Positions 55,135 through 64,000 of a stretch of 64,000 nt of DNA are shown in pieces. Numbering within the stretch: the stretch's first letter is position 1; each line of letters starts with the position of its first letter. The position numbers and the translations under genes were made by a program. Source of the stretch: Bacillus safensis FO-36b (GTDB lineage: Bacteria; Bacillota; Bacilli; Bacillales; Bacillaceae); the NCBI RefSeq assembly GCF_000691165.1, contig NZ_ASJD01000006.1, positions 1 to 64,000 of the forward strand, read 5' to 3'. Under the pieces are notes generated by a model. That model made no database searches. It was given only the letters and a program-made list of their open reading frames with translations, and had not been told where the DNA came from.

Positions 55135-56088
55135 ATGAAAAAGCCTGTCTATTTTAATCATGACGGCGGTGTTGATGACCTCGTCTCTTTATTTCTTCTC
55201 CTTCAAATGGAACATCTGAAAGTCATCGGAGTGTCTGTGATTCCTGCTGATTGTTATTTAGAGCCTGCTCTCAGTGCATCTCAAAAAATCATTGATCGAT
55301 TCAGCCCTTATGAAATGGAAGTCGCTGCTTCAACTTCTAGAGGCGTCAATCCATTTCCGAAGGAGTGGCGGATGCATGCTTTTTATGTAGATGCTCTGCC
55401 AATTTTAAATGAAAAAGGCACTGTTGATACAAAAGTGTCCAAGCTGCCAGCACACCTTCATCTGATTGAAACGGTTAAGAAGGCAAAAGAACCTGTCACC
55501 CTGCTCTTTACTGGTCCGCTCACAGATCTTGCACGCGCTTTAGAAGAAGATCCTTCGATCTCTAATAAAATTGAGAAATTGGTGTGGATGGGCGGCACGT
55601 TCCTTGAAAAAGGCAATGTTGAAGAACCCGAGCATGACGGGACAGCAGAATGGAATGCCTTTTGGGACCCTTATGCTGTGAGCACTGTCTTTCAGGAACC
55701 GTTCCCTATTGAAATGGTCGCACTTGAAAGTACAAATCAAGTCCCGCTTACACTTGATGTACGTCAGCGCTGGGCTTCTCTTCGTTCTCATATTGGAATA
55801 GATTTTATCGGACAGTGCTACGCCTTTTGTCCGCCGCTCATTCATCATGAAACGAACTCGACTTACTACTTATGGGACGTGCTAACAACGATTACTCTTG
55901 CTTCTACATCATTTACCCGTTCAAAAGAAGTGAACGCAATCGTTTATACCGAAACGCCTAGACAAGGTCGCACTGAAGAGCATCCAGATGGAAAATCAAT
56001 TCAAGTGATTGACCATGTCGATCGTGATGCCTTTTTCCACGCATTTGAAGAGCTTATGAGAAAAGCCGTTTGTCAGATTTCAACATAA
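55135..56088 (+). CDS. Inosine-uridine-type nucleoside hydrolase
   Basis: 317 residues. The calcium site reads NHDGGVDD instead of the usual D-x-D-P-G-x-D-D: the first Asp is Asn and Pro is Gly, while the final DD is kept. Later LLFTGPLTDLARAL, WMGGTF, EWNAFWDPYA and a distal LWDVLTT agree with the family. Should hydrolyse the N-glycosidic bond of nucleosides; the altered first loop may change substrate. ATG behind AAAGGATG. Confidence 0.82.
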   Translation: MKKPVYFNHDGGVDDLVSLFLLLQMEHLKVIGVSVIPADCYLEPALSASQKIIDRFSPYEMEVAASTSRGVNPFPKEWRMHAFYVDALPILNEKGTVDTKVSKLPAHLHLIETVKKAKEPVTLLFTGPLTDLARALEEDPSISNKIEKLVWMGGTFLEKGNVEEPEHDGTAEWNAFWDPYAVSTVFQEPFPIEMVALESTNQVPLTLDVRQRWASLRSHIGIDFIGQCYAFCPPLIHHETNSTYYLWDVLTTITLASTSFTRSKEVNAIVYTETPRQGRTEEHPDGKSIQVIDHVDRDAFFHAFEELMRKAVCQIST

Positions 56089-56092
56089 AAAA

Positions 56093-56117
56093 AGCCCCGC
56101 TCATTGGCGGGGCTTCC
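56093..56117. terminator. Bidirectional terminator
   Basis: AAGCCCCGC / GGCGGGGCTT stem between convergent genes, A-run on the left. Confidence 0.85.
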
Positions 56118-56119
56118 TC

Positions 56120-59100
56120 TTACTCTTCTTCTGCGTACTTTTTCTTACGTCTAAACTTGCTTAACATTTCATACACGATTGGGACGATGACCAATGTGAG
56201 AAGTGTAGAACTTGTTAAACCGCCAATTACGGTTACGCCAAGTCCTTTTGATACGATCTGGCTTCCGCCTTCAAATCCTAATGCGAGTGGCAGCAGTGCA
56301 CCGATCGTCGCAAGTGCCGTCATTAAGATTGGGCGTAATCTTGTTGTTCCAGCTTCAAGTAATGCTTCTCTTGTTGTGAGACCTTCTTTTTCTTTATGAA
56401 TCACGCGGTCAATCAAGACAATGGCATTTGTTACAACGATACCGATCAGCATGAGCAATCCAATCATGGCATTTAAGCTGATGGTTTCTTTTGCTATAAA
56501 CAATCCAAGCAGTGCGCCAATAATCGTAAATGGCAGTGAGAAGAGAATCGCAAATGGTGCAAGTCCTCCGCCAAATGTGATGACGAGAACGAGATACACA
56601 ATGGCAATCGCTGCAAGCATTGCAAGGCCAAGCTGTGTAAAGGATTCCTCAATATCCGCACTTACGCCGCCTGTGTCAATCGTTACGCCAGATTTTAGAT
56701 CAAGCTTGTCGACTTTCTTCTGAACATCCTGCGTTACACTTGAGACGTCGTCTGTTGTCATGTCACCAGACACTTCTGCGTAGATTTTCCCATCACGTTT
56801 TGTCACCGTATTTGCTGTCGTACCATCTTTTACTTTGACGACATCACCAATACGGACTTCTTGCCCTGTTGGTGTGGTGATCTTTTTATTTTCTAAATCT
56901 TTTTTGCTCTTATATTCATCTTTTTCCGTTTGAAGCTTCACATCAAGTTCTTTGCCGTCCTCTGTGACTTTCGTCAGTGTTGTTTCACTATTTTGAGGTG
57001 CAATCGCTTGAGCGATTTGTGAAGCAGTTAGACCTAGTTTCGCTAGTTTTTCTTGATCTGCATTAAACGTATATTCGTCGTATTTCTCAGATAAGCTTGT
57101 GCTGACATTTTTCAGGTTTTTCTCATCTTTTAAGATGTTCTCAACATCTTTTACTGTGCCTTCAATATCACTTGCTTTATCCCCGTACACATAGTACGTC
57201 ACCGTATTGCTTGCACCAGCAGATGAGAAGTCTTGTGATTTCCATTCCCCTTTAGATGCTTTATCTTGCAGAGCTTTGACCACGCGGTCTTTTTCTTTAT
57301 CAAAGTTTGGCGTGTCATCATCATATTGTACGAAGAATAATGCACCGTTAGAGTTACCGCCAACACTTGCTGTCATGGCATTTGAAGAGCCTAGTGAATA
57401 CTGAACTGTATTGACATGATCACGTTTCATCAAATAATCTTCAGCTTTTTTCGTTTCATCAATTGCTTGCTCTCTCGTTTGTCCAGGCTCTGGCGTGTAT
57501 GTCACCATGGCCGTTTTCTCTGCTTCCTGTGGTAAGAAGCTGACACCGACAAGTGGTGCTAAGAATAAGCTTCCGACAAGCATAAGAATGGCAATTCCTG
57601 ATGTGATCCATTTATGGTTGAGTGTCCAATTAAGTACACGTCTATAACCGCCAGCAAGCTTGCTTGGTTTATGTTCTTTTACTTTTTTCGCTGTGCCGTA
57701 GAGATTCTTTTTAAATAGACTGTGTGCCATCATTGGAACAATTGTAATGGCGACAAGCAGTGAAGCAAGTAACGCAAACACAATCGTTAGGGCAAATGGG
57801 ATGAATAGTTCACCAATCATTCCACCTACTAATGCTAACGGTAAGAATACTGCAATAGTCACAATGGTCGAAGACATAATCGGGATAAACATTTCTTTTG
57901 TGGCTTCTCTGACGAGTGCCTTGCCTTTTAATGGTTCATCCTTTAATGCCATTCGTCGATAGATGTTTTCTATGACCACTATCGAGTCATCGACAACACG
58001 CCCAATGGCGACGGTCATGGCACCAAGTGTCATGATATTTAATGTAATATCCAGCTGATTTAATAATAAAACAGCAATCAACAGAGATAACGGAATGGAA
58101 ATGACCGAAATTAATGTTGATTTGATATCTCGAAGGAACAACATAATGATAATGATCGCAAAGATTGCTCCGATGATCGCCTTGTTCAGCATTGTGCTGA
58201 CAGACTCTTTAATCGGTCCTGCTTGATCATATGTGGTGCTTACTTTGATGCCTTTGTTGTCTTTTTTAAATTTCTCAAGCTCTTTTGTCACTTCTTCTGC
58301 TACACTCACTGTGTTGGCATCAGAACCTTTAACAATTTGCAGACCGATACTGTCTTTTCCGTTCGTTCTAGAGATCGATTCTGCATCTTTTACGACTTTA
58401 ATATCTGCTATCTCAGATAGCTTGATCGTCGGCAGCTCTACAGATTGACTGCTTGCTGCACCTGCTTGCTGCTGACTTGCACTTCCAGCCTGCTGCTCCG
58501 CACCTTGCGCACCTGGGTTTTCTGAGCCGTTAGAAGGTGCTCCAGCTCCAGCGCTTCCCGCACCGCCGCCTGCACTTGGTGTGACTGGAATACGCATGTT
58601 TTTCAAATCTTTGACGCTTAAAATATTGCCGTCCACGACAACTGATTTTTGTTTGTTGCCAAATGTGTATAGACCTAATGGTACATTCACATCAGAGCCT
58701 TTGATCATGTTTTGGACGGTATCTTCATCTAGACCGTATTCTTTCAATTTCTTTTGTTTAAACGAAAATTCTACTTCTTTGATTTGCTGTCCTGAAGTTT
58801 CGACAGAAGAGACACCGTCTAATCCTTGAAGTGAAGGAACGAGATCATTTTCTACTTTTTGTGTAAGGTCTTGTAATGATTCTTTATCACCAGAGACACT
58901 AAGAGCTAGGATTGGAATCGCATTAATACTAAAGCGTGCGATTTTAGGTTTTTCTGCATTTTCAGGGAAATCGATATTGCTAATCGCATCTTCAATTTCC
59001 TTTTTTGCTTCATCCATGTCTTTGTTGTAATCGTACTCGATTTGAATGGATGATGCATTTTCAAATGAATTAGAAGTGACCACGCTGACCCCATTGAGGT

Positions 59101-59320
59101 TTTGAATCGATTTTTCAATTGGATCTGTCACCTTATCTGATACTTCGTCCGGCGTTGCGCCAGGGTACGTTGTAGAAACCGTAATGACTGGCGTGTTGAT
59201 ATTAGGGATTGATTCTTGTTTCATATTCAATCCGGCATATAGACCAGCAACTGTTACGATAATCGTCATGAGCCATACAGCGAACTTATTCTTTAATACA
59301 AAATTGATGATCGAATTCAT
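56120..59320 (-). CDS. swrC: RND-family efflux transporter SwrC
   Basis: 1066 residues from ATG 59320 behind GGAGG. 12 membrane segments in the AcrB arrangement; family motifs TTYPGATPDEVSDKVTDPIE, AIGRVVDDSIVVIENIYRR and the second-half GIVVTNAIVLIDRV. In the first extracellular domain there is a ~45-residue Gly/Ala/Ser/Gln-rich insert (about residues 245-290). SwrC exports surfactin and supports swarming in B. subtilis. Divergent from its probable TetR regulator yerO. Confidence 0.92.
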   Translation of the reverse strand: MNSIINFVLKNKFAVWLMTIIVTVAGLYAGLNMKQESIPNINTPVITVSTTYPGATPDEVSDKVTDPIEKSIQNLNGVSVVTSNSFENASSIQIEYDYNKDMDEAKKEIEDAISNIDFPENAEKPKIARFSINAIPILALSVSGDKESLQDLTQKVENDLVPSLQGLDGVSSVETSGQQIKEVEFSFKQKKLKEYGLDEDTVQNMIKGSDVNVPLGLYTFGNKQKSVVVDGNILSVKDLKNMRIPVTPSAGGGAGSAGAGAPSNGSENPGAQGAEQQAGSASQQQAGAASSQSVELPTIKLSEIADIKVVKDAESISRTNGKDSIGLQIVKGSDANTVSVAEEVTKELEKFKKDNKGIKVSTTYDQAGPIKESVSTMLNKAIIGAIFAIIIIMLFLRDIKSTLISVISIPLSLLIAVLLLNQLDITLNIMTLGAMTVAIGRVVDDSIVVIENIYRRMALKDEPLKGKALVREATKEMFIPIMSSTIVTIAVFLPLALVGGMIGELFIPFALTIVFALLASLLVAITIVPMMAHSLFKKNLYGTAKKVKEHKPSKLAGGYRRVLNWTLNHKWITSGIAILMLVGSLFLAPLVGVSFLPQEAEKTAMVTYTPEPGQTREQAIDETKKAEDYLMKRDHVNTVQYSLGSSNAMTASVGGNSNGALFFVQYDDDTPNFDKEKDRVVKALQDKASKGEWKSQDFSSAGASNTVTYYVYGDKASDIEGTVKDVENILKDEKNLKNVSTSLSEKYDEYTFNADQEKLAKLGLTASQIAQAIAPQNSETTLTKVTEDGKELDVKLQTEKDEYKSKKDLENKKITTPTGQEVRIGDVVKVKDGTTANTVTKRDGKIYAEVSGDMTTDDVSSVTQDVQKKVDKLDLKSGVTIDTGGVSADIEESFTQLGLAMLAAIAIVYLVLVITFGGGLAPFAILFSLPFTIIGALLGLFIAKETISLNAMIGLLMLIGIVVTNAIVLIDRVIHKEKEGLTTREALLEAGTTRLRPILMTALATIGALLPLALGFEGGSQIVSKGLGVTVIGGLTSSTLLTLVIVPIVYEMLSKFRRKKKYAEEE

Positions 59321-59345
59321 TATATCCTCCATTTTCCTTTATGTA

Positions 59346-59399
59346 TTGACTGACTGGTCATTCTATATCATAATAAACGGTGATATACAATGCCGTCAA
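59346..59399. promoter_or_regulatory. Overlapping divergent promoters and TetR operator of yerO/swrC
   Basis: Plus strand: TTGACT (59346-59351), 17 bp, CATAAT (59369-59374) for yerO. Minus strand: TTGACG (59399-59394), 18 bp, TATTAT (59375-59370) for swrC. The two -10 boxes overlap. A palindrome-like TGACTGACTGGTCA (59347-59360) overlaps the yerO -35 and is a candidate YerO operator. Confidence 0.65.
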
Positions 59400-59451
59400 C
59401 CATTTCACTTGCGTTTGACGTAACATTCTAAAGCTGAAGGGGCCTTATTTC

Positions 59452-60297
59452 ATGAACGAAAAAAAAGAAAAAATCATTAAAGCAAGCATCCAATTGTTTG
59501 CGAAAAAGGGTTTTTCTTCTACGACCATTCAGGAAATTGCAGATGAATGCGGAATATCAAAAGGCGCATTTTATTTACATTTCAAATCAAAAGAACAGCT
59601 TTTCAACCGAGCGTTTGAATATTATATCGACACTTCGATGCAAACTATCGAAATGATTCGAAAAGAGAATCAGCATCTCGCGCCGAGAGAGATCTTTCAG
59701 AAACAAATCGCTGAACAGTTTCAGCATTTTGCTGAGAACAAGGATTTTATCATTCTGATCCTCAGCGAGAACATTATTCCGGAAAACCAGCAGATTAAAA
59801 AGTATTCAAAAACTGTGAAAAAGCAAATGAACGATGAAATTCAAATTTCCATCTTGACCACTTATGGACAGGAAATCGAACCATATATAACTGACCTGTC
59901 AGTCATGATTCAAGGAATTATCCAATCATATGTGCAGGTTCTGCTTTTACAGGATCAAATGAAATTATCATTTGATGAGCTCTCATCCTTTATACTCGAA
60001 CGGTTTGATGATCTGGTTCACGGCTTGCTTCGTTCTCAGACGAAGCCGATTTTGAAGCAAAGCATTTGGGATGATGAAGCGCCGAGTGCTGCTTCCCTTC
60101 AAGAGGAGCTTCGCTTGTTAAAGCTTGAGCATCTGCTTTCAGATGATACCGTTGTATCCATTGAAGTGATTGAAGAAGAGCTGGCAAAAGCTGAACCTCG
60201 TAAGCCAGTCATCCAAGGAATGCTGACGAATTTAGAAAAGTGTGAGGAGCCTGCTGTTCTAAGAGCAGTGGAGCAATTGAAGCTGTTTCTTCAGTAA
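59452..60297 (+). CDS. yerO: TetR-family regulator YerO
   Basis: 281 residues, longer than average for TetR. HTH region KIIKASIQLFAKKGFSSTTIQEIADECGISKGAFYLHFKSKEQLF; the C-terminal ligand domain ends in an extra ~80-residue Glu/Leu-rich tail. Represses or senses substrates of SwrC, divergent to it. ATG start; ribosome site GGGGCC is weak. Confidence 0.88.
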   Translation: MNEKKEKIIKASIQLFAKKGFSSTTIQEIADECGISKGAFYLHFKSKEQLFNRAFEYYIDTSMQTIEMIRKENQHLAPREIFQKQIAEQFQHFAENKDFIILILSENIIPENQQIKKYSKTVKKQMNDEIQISILTTYGQEIEPYITDLSVMIQGIIQSYVQVLLLQDQMKLSFDELSSFILERFDDLVHGLLRSQTKPILKQSIWDDEAPSAASLQEELRLLKLEHLLSDDTVVSIEVIEEELAKAEPRKPVIQGMLTNLEKCEEPAVLRAVEQLKLFLQ

Positions 60298-60440
60298 CAT
60301 GACGTTCTGTTTTTCGATTTAGCTCACCTTTCCCCCTTCGAATGTGCACTTTCGCTTATGCTTCATTATAAGAAAAGATTCTCTAAATTGATATACGGCG
60401 GTGGTCTGAATCTATGTTAAGACCCTGTCATTTCAAGCAA

Positions 60441-60472
60441 AAAAACCGCCTGTTTCATCAGGCGGTTTTTTG
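60441..60472. terminator. Bidirectional terminator yerO/gatB
   Basis: AAAAACCGCCTG / CAGGCGGTTTTT stem between convergent genes. Confidence 0.92.
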
Positions 60473-60476
60473 CGAT

Positions 60477-61907
60477 TTAGCGTTTTTTGATTTCTTCAAG
60501 GAGAATCTTGTTCACCATCGGCGGGTTAGCTTGGCCCTTCGATGCTTTCATGATTTGTCCGACTAAGAAACCAATCGCGCGGTCTTTACCATTTTTAAAG
60601 TCTTCAATGGATTGCGGGTTGTTATCAAGTGCTTCTGTGACAAGTTTGAGCAGTGCACCTTCGTCAGAAATTTGGACAAGTCCTTTTTCTTTGACGATTG
60701 TTTCTGCATCTCCTCCATTTTCAATGAGCTCTTTGAATACCTTTTTCGCAATCTTAGAGGAAATTGTTCCTTTTTCAATAAGCTTGATCATGCCAGCAAG
60801 TCCTTGCGGCGTTAGCTTTGTATCGTCCAGCTCTTTTTGAGCAGAGTTTAAGTAAGCAGATACTTCACCCATGAGCCAGTTCGATGCTTGCTTCGCTTCT
60901 GCACCTTCTGAAATGGTCGCTTCAAAGAAATCAGACATTTCTTTCGTCAGCGTGAGTACCATTGCATCGTATGCAGGGAGTCCAAGCTCATCGATATAGC
61001 GTTTGCGGCGCTCGTCTGGAAGCTCTGGGATCGATGCTCTTACGCGTTCTTTCCACTCGTCATCAATGTACAGTTCCACCAAATCTGGTTCTGGGAAGTA
61101 GCGGTAATCATCAGATCCCTCTTTGACACGCATCAGGATCGTCTTTTTAGACGCTTCGTCATAACGGCGGGTTTCCTGTTCGATCAATCCGCCAGAAAGC
61201 AATACTTGCTCTTGACGCTTCTCTTCGAATTCAAGGCCTTTTTGTACGAAAGCGAATGAGTTCAAGTTTTTGAGCTCTGTCTTTGTACCAAACTCTTCAC
61301 GGCCGATTGGGCGAAGAGAAATATTGGCATCACAGCGAAGTGAGCCTTCTTCCATCTTACAGTCAGAAACGCCTGTATATTGAATAATGGATTTTAATTT
61401 CTCTAAGTAAGCATACGCTTCTTCTGGCGTGCGAATGTCTGGCTCAGATACGATTTCAACAAGCGGTGTGCCTTGACGGTTGAAATCGACGAGTGAGTAA
61501 CCGTCGCCTGTGTGCGTCAGTTTCCCAGCATCCTCTTCCAAATGGAGACGCGTAATACCGATTCGTTTTGTTTTGCCTTCTACTTCAATTTCAATCCAGC
61601 CGTTTTCACCGATCGGTTTATCAAATTGAGAAATTTGATACGCCTTTGGGTTATCAGGATAGAAGTAGTTTTTACGGTCAAATTTTGTATCTGTTGCGAT
61701 TTCACAGTTCAGCGCCATGGCCGCTTTCATCGCAAAGTTCACCGCTTCTTTGTTCAGTACAGGCAGTACGCCAGGATATCCAAGGTCGATGACACTTGTT
61801 TGCGTGTTGGCAGCTGCACCAAAAGGTGTCGGCGAGCTTGAGAAAATTTTCGATTGTGTTTTTAGCTCTACGTGGACTTCAAGTCCAATTACCGTTTCAA
61901 AGTTCAT
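60477..61907 (-). CDS. gatB: Asp/Glu-tRNA amidotransferase subunit B
   Basis: 476 residues. Signature [18 protein letters not shown], kinase-like core HLEEDAGK and [18 protein letters not shown], and the C-terminal YqeY-like tail ([13 protein letters not shown]...[16 protein letters not shown]) that binds tRNA. Activates Glu-tRNA-Gln for amidation with ammonia delivered by GatA. Last gene of gatCAB; 13 bp after gatA. Confidence 0.96.
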   Translation of the reverse strand: MNFETVIGLEVHVELKTQSKIFSSSPTPFGAAANTQTSVIDLGYPGVLPVLNKEAVNFAMKAAMALNCEIATDTKFDRKNYFYPDNPKAYQISQFDKPIGENGWIEIEVEGKTKRIGITRLHLEEDAGKLTHTGDGYSLVDFNRQGTPLVEIVSEPDIRTPEEAYAYLEKLKSIIQYTGVSDCKMEEGSLRCDANISLRPIGREEFGTKTELKNLNSFAFVQKGLEFEEKRQEQVLLSGGLIEQETRRYDEASKKTILMRVKEGSDDYRYFPEPDLVELYIDDEWKERVRASIPELPDERRKRYIDELGLPAYDAMVLTLTKEMSDFFEATISEGAEAKQASNWLMGEVSAYLNSAQKELDDTKLTPQGLAGMIKLIEKGTISSKIAKKVFKELIENGGDAETIVKEKGLVQISDEGALLKLVTEALDNNPQSIEDFKNGKDRAIGFLVGQIMKASKGQANPPMVNKILLEEIKKR

Positions 61908-61920
61908 TCTGATTCACCCC

Positions 61921-63378
61921 TTACAGTTCAGGTTTTGCTTTATGATGATCTGTTGCTTGCTCAAAAGCGTGAGCCACGCGGTACACTGTTCCTTCGTCAA
62001 AGTGCTTGCCGATGATTTGCAGTCCTAACGGAAGGCCATTTGCAAACCCACAAGGCACACTGATTCCTGGAACGCCTGCAAGGTTAACAGGGATCGTTAA
62101 AATATCGTTTGCATACATGGTTAGCGGGTCGCTTGTCTTTTCACCAATGTTAAATGCAGGAGTCGGCGTTGTTGGTCCTACAATGACATCATACTTTTCG
62201 AAAACATCTTCAAAGTCTTTTTTGATCAATGTACGGACTTTTTGCGCTTTTTTATAGTACGCATCGTAATATCCTGAGCTTAGCGCGAATGTACCAAGCA
62301 TGATGCGGCGCTTCACTTCGTCTCCGAAGCCTTCAGAACGAGTATTTTTGTATAAATCAATCAGGTTGTCTGCATTATCTGTACGGTAGCCATAGCGGAT
62401 GCCGTCAAAACGTGCAAGGTTTGCAGATGCTTCTGAAGAAGACAGTAAGTAGTAAGTCGCAAGCGCGTATTTAGAATGCGGAAGAGACACTTCTTCCCAC
62501 GAAGCACCAAGTCCTTCTAATACTTTTAACGCTTGAAGAACAGATTCTTTTGCTTCCTCGCCAACACCTTCGCCAAGGTATTCTTTCGGCACAGCAATTT
62601 TCAAGCCTTTGATGTCGCCAGTTAATGAAGAAAGAAAATCTGGGACATCGACATTTGCGCTTGTTGCGTCCATTTGATCGACACCAGCAATTGCTTGAAG
62701 AACATATGCGTTGTCCTCTACATTACGTGTAATCGGACCAATTTGGTCTAATGATGAAGCAAATGCGATTAATCCGTATCTGGATACACGGCCATATGTC
62801 GGCTTAAGACCGACAACCCCGCAGAAAGATGCCGGCTGACGAATAGAACCGCCAGTATCTGAACCAAGTGAGAACGGTACTTCACCTGCTGCAACAGAAG
62901 CTGCTGATCCACCGCTCGATCCGCCTGGAACGGTGTTTAAATTCCATGGGTTTTTCGTCGCTTTGTAGCCTGAGTTCTCCGTAGAAGATCCCATTGCGAA
63001 TTCGTCCATATTTAATTTACCGATTGTGACTGCTTCAGCCTCTCTTAGACGGTTCACAACGGTTGCATCATAAATCGGATCAAAGTTTTGCAGGATTTTA
63101 CTTGAAGCTGTTGTACGCAAATCCTTTGTAACAATGTTATCTTTCACACCGATCGGCATACCGAACAATAGGCCAAGCTCGTCCTTTTCACCAACTGCCT
63201 CGTCCAATTCCTTTGCATACGCACGTGCTTTTTCTTCGTCCAGTGCAAGGAATGCTTGTACTTTCCCGTCTACTTCATTGATTCGTTTATAAGACTCGTC
63301 CACTAAATCAGAAACAGACAGTTCCTTTTTATGTAAAAGCTCTTTTAATTCAGAAATTTTGTGATCAAACAGTGACAT
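61921..63378 (-). CDS. gatA: Asp/Glu-tRNA amidotransferase subunit A
   Basis: 485 residues, amidase-signature enzyme. The Ser-cisSer-Lys triad is visible as K in MPIGVKDNI, and the two serines in [26 protein letters not shown]. Hydrolyses glutamine to supply ammonia through the GatB tunnel. 14 bp after gatC. Confidence 0.96.
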   Translation of the reverse strand: MSLFDHKISELKELLHKKELSVSDLVDESYKRINEVDGKVQAFLALDEEKARAYAKELDEAVGEKDELGLLFGMPIGVKDNIVTKDLRTTASSKILQNFDPIYDATVVNRLREAEAVTIGKLNMDEFAMGSSTENSGYKATKNPWNLNTVPGGSSGGSAASVAAGEVPFSLGSDTGGSIRQPASFCGVVGLKPTYGRVSRYGLIAFASSLDQIGPITRNVEDNAYVLQAIAGVDQMDATSANVDVPDFLSSLTGDIKGLKIAVPKEYLGEGVGEEAKESVLQALKVLEGLGASWEEVSLPHSKYALATYYLLSSSEASANLARFDGIRYGYRTDNADNLIDLYKNTRSEGFGDEVKRRIMLGTFALSSGYYDAYYKKAQKVRTLIKKDFEDVFEKYDVIVGPTTPTPAFNIGEKTSDPLTMYANDILTIPVNLAGVPGISVPCGFANGLPLGLQIIGKHFDEGTVYRVAHAFEQATDHHKAKPEL

Positions 63379-63392
63379 GTCTCGGGCCTCCT

Positions 63393-63683
63393 TTAGTCCA
63401 AAATTGATGGCACACGAATATAACCGTCTTTATGATCAGGCGCGTTTTTGACGACTGCCTCAATGGAAAGACCTTTATTCGGAACATCTTCTCTCATGAC
63501 GTTTTTCATTTTTAATACGTGTGTAGTAGGTTCAACGTTTTCCGTATCTACCTCGTTTAACTGCTCTGCAAATGAAATGATGCTATCAAGCTGTTCTGTA
63601 AACATCTCAGCTTCTTCTTCTGTAATCGCAAGCCTTGCTAAATGGGCAACGTGCTTGACTTCTTCTAATGAAATTCTTGACAT
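63393..63683 (-). CDS. gatC: Asp/Glu-tRNA amidotransferase subunit C
   Basis: 96 residues. [21 protein letters not shown] and the closing [33 protein letters not shown] are diagnostic of GatC, which clamps GatA and GatB together. First gene of the operon; ATG behind GGAGGTG. Confidence 0.95.
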   Translation of the reverse strand: MSRISLEEVKHVAHLARLAITEEEAEMFTEQLDSIISFAEQLNEVDTENVEPTTHVLKMKNVMREDVPNKGLSIEAVVKNAPDHKDGYIRVPSILD

Positions 63684-64000
63684 GCAGGTTCACCTCCAAA
63701 AATGATGCGTACTCGTGGTCATGATCATAAGTCATATACACTTTATCATATCAAATTTTACTGTTCTAAAGCAACTTTACGAAGGTGCGGTGAAAGGTTC
63801 GTTTTCTTGAAAACGTCTTCTTATCAAACCAATAAATGAAATATTCATCAAGTGACTTTTTATTTTTCAGAAAATTTTTACTTTTGTTTATTTTTGTAAC
63901 CGCTTACATACTGGTTCTTATCACCGATCTGTCCATTTTTTCTTCAAAATGAAGAGGTTTAGGCAGGTTGATCACTTGGGAATACTCTGTTAGGTTAAGT
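63684..64000. other. Upstream region of gatCAB, no gene seen
   Basis: Holds a likely gatC promoter, TTGCTT (63774-63769), 18 bp, TATGAT (63750-63745) on the minus strand, and a catabolite-response-like site at 63895-63908. No ORF with a ribosome site is evident up to the edge. Confidence 0.5.
63895..63908 (+). promoter_or_regulatory. cre-like site near the right edge
   Basis: TGTAACCGCTTACA matches the cre core TGNAANCGNNNNCA at every fixed position and is nearly palindromic. It probably serves a gene beyond the window. Confidence 0.5.

Noticed and set aside
56120-59320. SwrC as the toxoflavin exporter (ToxGHI-like RND)
   Set aside because: It is in its conserved place next to yerO and gatCAB and is 50 kb from the cluster; single-component Gram-positive RND.

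Overview
The window looks like a chromosome segment of a Bacillus of the pumilus/safensis/altitudinis type. The basis is a moderate GC content, Gram-positive Shine-Dalgarno sites (AAAGGAGG) before nearly every gene, spore genes, and blocks of gene order that match B. subtilis: yfmJ-yfmL-yfmM-yfmO-yfmP-yfmR, yfnA, yfnC-yfnD-yfnE-yfnF-yfnG-yfnH, glvA/glvC/glvR, rlmCD-dgkB, swrC-yerO and gatCAB. Species was not determined by any search. No rRNA, tRNA, CRISPR array, prophage or complete insertion sequence was seen.

Layout. 1-850: 3' part of a collagen-like, probably spore-surface protein (minus strand). 964-6594: a five-gene minus-strand cluster with the enzyme set of toxoflavin (azapteridine) biosynthesis: methyltransferase (toxA-like), GTP cyclohydrolase II (toxB-like), formylglycine-generating-enzyme-like protein (toxD-like), WD40 protein (toxC-like) and RibD-like deaminase/reductase (toxE-like). 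It also holds a 61-aa cysteine-rich ORF and, upstream, a short leader ORF whose stop codon lies in a hairpin. This is the most notable content. 7548-20139: stress protein yflT with a sigma-B promoter, then the yfm block, Zur-box-controlled folE2, yfmR, a glycosyltransferase and yfnA. 20176-21866: cotP-like Hsp20 among small GerP-like spore proteins. 21987-24000: an AT-rich insert (DJ-1/PfpI protein, WYL regulator, broken serine-recombinase remnant). 24189-32598: pbpC, yfnC and the yfnHGFED spore-polysaccharide operon. 32954-43691: mostly housekeeping and transport genes, a phospho-beta-glucosidase with an RpiR regulator, and an Rrf2-regulated flavoprotein pair. 43805-47650: maltose PTS (glvA, glvC, divergent glvR). 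47782-49312: SUKH protein and tRNA-dihydrouridine synthase. 49550-52268: AT-rich two-gene island with a HEPN motif (R-x4-H), a candidate defence module. 52607-63683: rlmCD, dgkB, nucleoside hydrolase, swrC/yerO and gatCAB.

How the genes work together. In the tox-like cluster, GTP would be opened by the ToxB homologue and deaminated/reduced by the ToxE homologue, as in riboflavin synthesis. It would then be diverted by the ToxC and ToxD homologues to the 7-azapteridine ring and N-methylated by the ToxA homologue. No resistance enzyme or dedicated exporter is adjacent. The yfnH/yfnG pair makes CDP-4-keto-6-deoxyglucose for three co-transcribed glycosyltransferases. GlvC imports and phosphorylates maltose and GlvA hydrolyses it. 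SwrC effluxes lipopeptide-like compounds under its divergent TetR regulator. A ~125-170 bp structured repeat occurs twice (12552-12721 and 27657-27792), the second copy bracketed by two near-identical terminator hairpins.
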